From assembly GCA_002049455.2 (NCBI GenBank), contig KV919271.1, positions 1 through 35,891 on the forward strand: 35,891 nucleotides of DNA. Reading direction: 5' to 3'. Numbering within the stretch: the stretch's first letter is position 1; every line of letters starts with the position of its first letter. Made by a program: the position numbers and the translations under genes. The notes under the pieces were generated by a model, which saw nothing but the letters and a program-made list of their open reading frames with translations, made no database searches and was not told where the DNA came from. The DNA is from Porphyra umbilicalis. Taxonomy: Eukaryota; Rhodophyta; Bangiophyceae; Bangiales; Bangiaceae. Of the stretch, positions 29,956-35,891 are shown in pieces.

Positions 29956-31109
29956 CTAGAGCCTCCACGTCGGCCGCGCGGCCGGCTCGCCCCACAGCAG
30001 CGACCGCGTCGGCGGGGCGGCGGCCGCCGGGGGCGCGCCCAGCGTGCCGCCGTCGGCGAGGGGGCGCCCCGCCCACCCCGGCGCCGAGGCGGTCCTCGTC
30101 ATGCGCGGCTGCCAAACGCCGTCGGGTGACAGCACGCGGCGGACGCGCGTCGACACGGGGTTTTTCGGGGCCCCCGCCGCCGCTGTGGCATGCGTCGCAG
30201 CCGCAGCGGCGGCTGTCGCCGTTGCCGCCACCGCCGACACGGCAGCGGCGGCGGCGGCGGCGGCCGACCGGGGGGGTGGCGGCGGCGGCGGCTCCGTGGC
30301 GGTGGCGGCAGCGGCGGCCGTCGGCGAGCCGCCCGCCGCTGCCGCCGCCGCCCGCCGCGCTCGGCGGCGCTCACACTTGCGGCACGGCACGGTCGCCGTC
30401 GTGGCAACCACCCCGGCGGGTGCGGCAGCGGCGGCAGTGGCGGCGGCTGCCGCCGCCTCGGCGGTGGCGCCGTCCGCCGCAGCGTGGGCGGCCGCCAGCG
30501 ACGCTGCCAGCCGCTCATTCTCCCGCCGCAAGGCGGCGACGAGCGCGCGGAGGGTGGCCTCGCGGCCAGGGTGCACCATTGGCAAGCCGCCGCCGTCGCC
30601 GTTGGGGTCCTCTGGGTCTGAATCGAGCGCGTCCGACTCGTGGGCGTCGCCGCCGTCGCCGTCGCCGCCGGTACTGCCGTCGCCGCCGACAGACACCACC
30701 GTGCCGCACTCGCCTCCGCTGGTGCTGACGCGGGCGGGCGGCGACGGGGGGGGCACCTGCTCCTCCTCATCGTACCCGACGGTGCTGAGCGTCGAGCCGG
30801 TTTCCCCGCTATTGCTGCCGTGACGTGTGGCGCGCACCCCGGCGCCCATGATGTGCGTGTGGTCGGTGGAGATGGCGGCAGCCGCCGCGCTGCCAGCGAG
30901 GGACTTGGTGGCGACGACGATGCCGGCGCACGAGCCGCACCCGGTGCACAGAGAACCGTCGGCGGACCGGTCGGTCGAGCTTCCGCCAGACGATACAGGG
31001 ACGTGTCCGTCGTGGGGGGGGGGTCGCTCAAGTCAAGGTGGAAGGAGACGGGGAATCCGATCAGCTCCGCCATGAGTTGGTCCGTCGCGCAAACAACGCC
31101 CTCGTCCAT
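29956..31109 (-). CDS. Unrecognised protein with leucine-zipper-like helix and Cys pairs
   Basis: From the ATG at 31109 the product starts MDEGVVCATDQLMAELIGFP. At the G-run 31014-31023 (C-run on the coding strand) sense moves to another frame, which then runs without interruption to TAG at 29956. After the run it reads SLCTGCGSCAGIVVATKSLA (CxxCxxC), an acidic Ser/Gly linker (SDALDSDPEDPNGDGGG), a helix with heptad leucines (REATLRALVAALRRENERLA), a second Cys pair in a basic setting (VPCRKCERRRARR), long Ala and Pro runs, and a C-terminus RRVLSPDGVWQPRMTRTAS. The layout (acidic region, short zipper, basic CxxC) hints at a regulatory or DNA/RNA-binding protein, but no family is recognised. 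A shorter start (ATG 30849) needs no frameshift. Third-position bias upstream of it supports the longer version. Confidence 0.45.
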
Positions 31110-33575
31110 GGTGCGGAAGCAGAAAGGAGCGGGAAAATTGGTCAAGGGTGTAGTCGGGGGGGTGAGAAACAGGGGCGACGATGGGGAATGCCGTCTAGGC
31201 TAGATGGAGACAGGAAAGGGTCGGGAGCAACAGGGTAGAGATACGCCGTGGGAACAAAAGTTGCGCTCTGGGCACGTCAGCGAGGTGGCCCGGTTGCGGG
31301 CAGTCAGCGGCCGAGGACGGCGTGGCGGGTGCGTGGCGGGTGAGCGGCCGGCAGGTGATGGGCAGTCATGGAATGTGTCGAGCCGCTGGTCTTGTACCAA
31401 CAGACGGCCCGGCAGCGACTGAGGTGGGGGAAGTACACACGCCAGGCGCACGAGACACCCCAAGCGTGGACACCCCTGGTGCGGGCGTGGAGTTGCATCT
31501 TCATTTTCGCCCGCTTAGTCGCCTTGTCGGCAGCCGTCCGCTGGGCGGAGCACCGGGCCGGGGTATCCCCGCACGTGCGCCATCGACACGCAGCGCGTGC
31601 GCGACGCGTGCAAATGGAACGTTTACGGCTCAACGGGGCCATCATGGAACCCCCCCTGCGACCTCTCCCTCTCGACAAACGGCTCCATAACGCGAGTGCG
31701 TAAATGAGGCGCTAATGTCGAAGTTAGACATTCGCGCTCAGCCAATGAAATCGCAACGAGCCAAACACCGCAATAGGCTCCTTGTTGGGGGGCTATGAGC
31801 GAATATCAGAAACACAATGCATTCCGTGGGAGGACTGCGTCATGCGAACCAGCCGAGGAAATGAGCTGCCGAGAATATCAATCTGACACCCTGGTTTCAG
31901 CGGTGTGTCAGTTGCGACGTCCCCTACCCACCTGCGTCGCATCCTTTGCTGCTCGCCCCCTTTCCATGGTGCTGGGCAATTCCCCTCCCTGGGTGCACTG
32001 TACAGGACCGCACCGCATACAGCAACAGCATGTTTTTTCTGCCACTGCATCGCACCGAAGTGTGGATCCAAGTGTCTGTCAATCGAACACAAGCCAGAGC
32101 AGGACACCCGATGTCACAGGAGAAAACCACCGACGAGTAGATGCATGTACTCGAAAAAGAATGTGGAACAATAAAAGAACTAGAGCAACAGTCAGGAGGC
32201 GCCCGGCAGCAAGCAAGGATGAAGTGGACAGGAGCGGGGAGGGGTGAAGTGTGGCAGGGGACGCGGGTGCCAGATGAAAGTGACAATACATTACGCAAGG
32301 TGTAGCTGGGAAGGAAGGGGGGGGTGTAAGAGTCGGGGGCACCACAGGGGGGGGGACGACCGTGGGGTGTGATAGCAGCGCACGCCGTCGGCTACGAGAG
32401 CATGCAGGTAGCGTCCACCGTTTTGGGTCGACCCCTCCCCCCTGCTTCGTGTCCATCCTTCTCCTCTGTCGCCGGCTGTTCGTCTCGTATGCTCCGCAGT
32501 GACGACCAGTATAGTGTCATTGTCCAGACTATTCGACGACTTGATAAGCATAGAACAGCCAAGGCAGTACGAGCAAAACGTATATGAGAACGGTGGGAGG
32601 GGGGATGGCAGGGAGGGGCACGGGCGCCGACGACAGCGTCATGCTCCAAACCGTATGCCATCAACTGACAAAGAAGCCCATCTACTCCAGCGACCAATTC
32701 GTTCGTGGAGCAGTAGTCCCCATTTCTCGTCACTTGGTGACCGGATCGACGGCACGACGGCTGAGCGGTTTCCATTGGCTGGTGGTAAATGCTCGTCTTT
32801 GATATTCGTACCTTCGTTTACTCCATGCATAACGCGTCTGGACCATTCAGCGCCCCCCCCGACCGCAAGGTGTGGCGAGCGTCGCCAAAGGAGGAGTGGG
32901 ATGGGGGGGCCGACGCGCACCCTAGCTGCGATTCGCCAGTGACTGTTGAGATTAATTCTGTTCCGCATGAACGCAGTCTGTGGTGCAGCAGCTCGCGGCT
33001 GCGCGGCAGCAGCTTGCGGCTGGATATACTCATCCGTCAACCAGTGCTTGACCACGTGCAAGGTACGACTTGCATATCTTGACTAGAAGTGGCCCCACTA
33101 CCTCGGATAGATTCTATCCCGAAATAATATATTTGCCCGGATTTGGTGTTGTAGTTTTAGGCATAATCTCCATGTATTTTCTTATTTAACTCCGCTTGTT
33201 CCCGCTGGCCAGAATCTGGCGTGAACCCACGGGCGGTTGCTCTCAGCTGATTGGCCGTGGGCCAGATGCATCTCGCTGCGATCCGACACCCGTGGAAAGC
33301 GCACCTCGCTCTGGCACTCGCTCAGCCACGTCCTCGTGCAGCCGTGGGCGTCCTTGGCATCGCCAGAGCGCGGCCACACCAACTCCCCACCGCCCCGCAA
33401 CGCCACCAGCGCGTCGACCCACCGGCCGCTCGAAGTCACTGTCGGTGTCTCCTGCTTGTGCACCTCCGTCTCTTTCCCCGCAGCTCTTCGCCCGCCCGGT
33501 CGCCCCCCTATCGTTTGCTTGTCGCATTCCCCCGCGCTTCACCCACCCGCTCTTCCCCGCCCCGCACACAGCACC
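31110..33575. other. Intergenic region between divergent genes, no assured gene
   Basis: Lies between the minus-strand coiled-coil gene and the plus-strand thioredoxin gene, so both promoters should be here. Open frames at 31322-31703, 31795-32247 and 32639-33061 overlap others and match nothing. A short palindrome, GGATAGATTCTATCC (33105-33119), and a TATA-like TATTTAA (33183-33189) lie about 390 bp before the thioredoxin ATG. A further leader intron is possible. Confidence 0.35.
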
Positions 33576-34321
33576 ATGGCCGCCTTCATCCCTGGCGGTG
33601 TCACTGCTGCGGCGGTCGGCGGTCGGCGGCGGCCGGCGCTGTGCACCTCCCGCGGGGCGACGGCGGCGAGGACACGGGTGGAGACCCGCTGCCTTGTCGT
33701 TGATGTTGGCAGCGCGGAGCAGCTGCAGGTGGTCATCGATTCGGCGAGCGAGGCCAACGCGCTTGTCGTTATTGACTACTCGACGACGTGGTGCGGCCCG
33801 TGCAAGGTACGTGTTGCTAGGCTCCTTTTGGTTGCGGCGCGTGTACCGCACCCGGTGGGGTTGGGTTTCGTCCTGTCCACATGTCGTGGTTGCCGGAACG
33901 AACCCGTTCAGTTGCCCGTGCTGTGTGTGGGGGGCATTCCGACCGTCCCCCGCATGCACGGTGGACGGTGAGATTGGTGTCTTGCCTTGGCACCCCCCTT
34001 CACTGAGCCGAGTTCTGACTGGATCACCATGCCCTACCCTACCCATACCACTCCCTGGACCGACTGCCCCCCGTCCCCGTTCCCCTCCCCCCCACTACGC
34101 AGGTGGTCGCCCCCAAGTATGACGCTCTCTCGGACGAGCACCCGTCGGTCGTGTTTTGTAAGGTTATGGGCGACGCAGACGCCGACTCGTCGGCGCTGAT
34201 GAAGCGGGAAGGCATCCGCGCGGTGCCAGCGTTTCACTTTTGGAAGGGCGGCGAGCGCGTTGACGAGGTGACCGGTGCCAAGATTGACGACGTCGTTGCG
34301 ACCATGAAGGAGCTCATGTGA
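33576..34321 (+). CDS. Thioredoxin with N-terminal presequence, two exons
   Basis: Exon 1 (33576-33806) and exon 2 (34103-34321) join in phase 0 to give 149 residues. The ATG is in a strong context (CACCATGGCC). Residues 1-40 (MAAFIPGGVTAAAVGGRRRP onward) lack acidic residues except E36 and are rich in Ala, Gly and Arg, as expected of a plastid (or mitochondrial) targeting peptide. The thioredoxin fold follows: DYSTTWCGPCK with redox cysteines C73 and C76, the VAPKYDAL helix, the cis-proline P119 in IRAVPAFHFWKGGERV, and a final helix DDVVATMKELM. The domain (about 105 residues) is normal length with all catalytic residues present. It reduces disulfides in target proteins, probably in an organelle. 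F/m/x/y/z type cannot be decided by eye. Location in the plastid is inference. Confidence 0.9.
33807..34102 (+). other. Spliceosomal intron in the thioredoxin gene, 296 bp
   Basis: Donor AAG|GTACGT follows directly after the WCGPCK codons. The acceptor CTACGCAG|GTG is preceded by a long pyrimidine tract (34064-34095). Candidate branch-point sequences include CTGAC near 34014 and CGACTGC near 34061. The intron contains in-frame stops, and splicing restores the frame exactly. Confidence 0.9.
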
Positions 34322-34876
34322 GAAGCGCCCAGTGTAGATGTGGGGCTCTCCGTGCTTAGCGTCCTGCTCGGTTTGGTATTTCCTACTTTTTTTTTCTCTT
34401 CCCTTGTGATTGTCCATATGGTATGTACATCTCTGGTAAATGTGTCACTACGCTGTCAATGGCAGGGTACCGATGCCGGCCGCCGCCCCGACCGCAGCCC
34501 CATCTTGAGCGTCGCACTGTACCGTGAGCCTCGCAACAGAGCTTTCCCGTTGCCCTCCCTTTAACCTGCACCCAGTGGCCTCGACAGGCCTTTCGAAAAC
34601 TGGTCGACGCACGCAGGGGGACCTCGACCCCGAGGGGCGCGCCGTCGACGTGGCGGGGGGAAAGCTGCTTGTTGCGGGTGCCGTGTCAAACTGTCCTCGA
34701 GGCGCGTGCGCAGGCCATTAGTGTCCGCCGATACCAGTGCCACCCTGTCATCTGGTCTTCACCGCGCCTCCTACGTGGCGGTGGCTCTGGCAAAGGAGCC
34801 ATCTGTGCCGTCGACAGCCCGACCAGCTAGCAGCTCAATTCTGTTGGTGTCATCGACACGGCTCGGTTGATGGGCA
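34322..34876. other. Thioredoxin 3' flank and upstream part of the right-edge frame
   Basis: A T-rich stretch (34380-34400) fits the thioredoxin 3' untranslated region. From 34565 on, frame +2 is open with good codon bias (for example RASYVAVALAKEPSVPSTAR) up to a single TGA at 34868-34870, and could be an upstream part of the gene at 34877 if that TGA is a decayed CGA or lies in an intron. Confidence 0.4.
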
Positions 34877-35891
34877 ATGCTCGTGCCGCAACTGACGCTG
34901 AGACTCGCGGCCACTGCCATTGACCTGGTGACCACGGCGGAGGGAGACCGAGGGCAAACACCCGCGGGGCGGGCACTGGCCGCGCAAGCGCCCTGCGGCG
35001 ATGGGCGGAGGGATAGGGGTCCCCCGCCGCAGACCCAGTGCCGCGACGGGCCCGGTCGCGACCGCCGCGGTGTTGGTGGCAGCAGCAACGCCACCGACCC
35101 CGGCCGTGCTGCGGACCACGTTGCCTGTTGCTGCTTTTCTGGGTGCGGCGCGAGCGAGGAGGTCGGCGGCCCGCCTCGACGTCCAAGCACAAACCACAAA
35201 ACGGGGTGTGGCTGCGCCGCGCCGACCAAAATTCGACCGCAGGGTGGGCAGCTGCCCGCGCCGCCCCCGTGGGCCGCTTGCTCCCCAGCCACCCCCCTCG
35301 CCGCCGAGCACCGCCAGTCCGGACTGGCGACAAGGACGTCCTTGTCGCGGCGCCACTGGCCTGCGCCGGTGGGGCAACGGGCAGCCGACCGCCGCAGCGC
35401 CCGCGTGTGCGAGTCAGCAGCCGCGGCTGCCACGTGGAGCCGCTGCCGCTGCCGAGAGTACGCGCGCACGGAGTTGTGGTGGATCAAGTCGCCGACACGA
35501 GAGGCTGCGCGGAGCCACCAAGGCCTCGTCACGCTCCTGGCAGCCGCCAAACAGGCCCCTGCACCTGCCTCGCGCGCGGCCGCGACCGACGCGCGGCGCC
35601 GTGGCCACGCCCGCCCCGCGCTCGCACGCCCCGCTGCACCGACGCTACACGCACCGTCGCTGCGGGCCGCCGCGCGTCGCCGACCGCCGCCGCCCGCCCG
35701 TCACGCCGTTGCCCCGTGGCGCCCCGCCGCCGCCGCCAGTGCGACCGGCCCCGCGTCGTCCCCGCCGACGGGCCGTGCTCGTTCACGTTCCGTCTCTGCC
35801 CTCCCCCCCCTCTGGCACCCAACGCCGGTGCCGTCTGTGGACGCTGCTCCTCTCCTGGGCACCTTTCCCCGCCCCCCCCCCCCCCCCCCCC
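34877..35891 (+). CDS. Unrecognised gene running off the right edge
   Basis: Frame +2 from the ATG at 34877 has no stop for 338 codons up to the window end, and its third positions are strongly G/C biased, better than the minus-strand frame that covers 34771-35550. The product starts MLVPQLTLRLAATAIDLVTT and has a Cys cluster (HVACCCFSGCGASEE ... KTGCGCAAPTK), a more normal-looking middle (EYARTELWWIKSPTREAARS and HQGLVTLLAAAKQAPAPASR), and an Ala/Pro/Arg-rich C-terminal part. No domain is recognised. The frame ends in the terminal C-run of the window. Because the 3' end is missing, its true length and function are unknown. Confidence 0.45.
   Translation, partial: MLVPQLTLRLAATAIDLVTTAEGDRGQTPAGRALAAQAPCGDGRRDRGPPPQTQCRDGPGRDRRGVGGSSNATDPGRAADHVACCCFSGCGASEEVGGPPRRPSTNHKTGCGCAAPTKIRPQGGQLPAPPPWAACSPATPLAAEHRQSGLATRTSLSRRHWPAPVGQRAADRRSARVCESAAAAATWSRCRCREYARTELWWIKSPTREAARSHQGLVTLLAAAKQAPAPASRAAATDARRRGHARPALARPAAPTLHAPSLRAAARRRPPPPARHAVAPWRPAAAASATGPASSPPTGRARSRSVSALPPLWHPTPVPSVDAAPLLGTFPRPPPPPP
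35872..35891. repeat. Poly-C run ending the window
   Basis: Twenty consecutive C up to the last base. Such runs often end contigs in assemblies of GC-rich genomes. Confidence 0.9.

Noticed and set aside
34771..35550. 259-residue minus-strand open frame
   Set aside because: The plus-strand frame 34877-35891 over the same bases has better third-position bias and is longer, so the minus frame is treated as its shadow.
1..35891. tRNA, rRNA, bacterial operons, Shine-Dalgarno sites or terminators
   Set aside because: No tRNA-type B-box with matching A-box was seen, and the intron, Kozak contexts and transposon types point to a eukaryotic nuclear genome.

Overview
This looks like a nuclear segment of a very GC-rich eukaryote. 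The reasons are a thioredoxin gene with a clean GT...AG intron, Kozak-like contexts (GCCGCCATGG, ACCATGG) at several starts, strong G/C preference at third codon positions, long C and G homopolymers, and eukaryotic DNA transposons. A bangiophyte red alga (Porphyra/Pyropia type) would fit the GC content, the intron of about 300 bp and the short plastid-type presequence. That assignment is inference; other GC-rich algae are not excluded.

Layout. (1) 1-5 kb: the start of a gene leaving the window on the left (minus strand), a 141-bp pogo-type MITE with TA flanks, and an unrecognised coding region (2.37-3.36 kb) interrupted by one amber codon. (2) 5-8.6 kb: two halves of a Tnp2-like (EnSpm/CACTA-type) transposase lying tail to tail on opposite strands, the first half also broken by frameshifts. 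(3) 9.7-14.7 kb: unrecognised frameshifted coding regions, tandem duplications and hairpins. (4) 14.73-17.47 kb: a pogo/Tigger-like transposon whose ends and broken DDE transposase can both be seen. (5) 19.09-23.49 kb: a PIF/Harbinger-like element, 4,407 bp, with perfect 29-bp inverted ends, a TAA target duplication, ten subterminal TGCGAAC-type motifs, a cluster of GCGGCCGC octamers and a transposase remnant without the catalytic part. (6) 24-31 kb: an extremely GC-rich stretch holding host-like genes: a WD40-like protein, a C-terminal RING-finger protein and a coiled-coil protein. In each of these three the natural frame can only be followed by crossing long C/G runs. (7) 33.6-35.9 kb: an organellar-type thioredoxin and a gene that runs off the right edge.

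The left two thirds is a graveyard of at least four DNA transposon families, all with damaged transposases. The right third is the host-gene part. The host genes do not form an operon or a shared pathway: a RING ligase candidate, a WD40 protein and a thioredoxin are unrelated cell functions. The strongest new observation is the complete structural anatomy of the Harbinger-like element. The second is the recurring pattern of single in-frame stops that could each derive from CGA, CAG or CAA by one C-to-T change.
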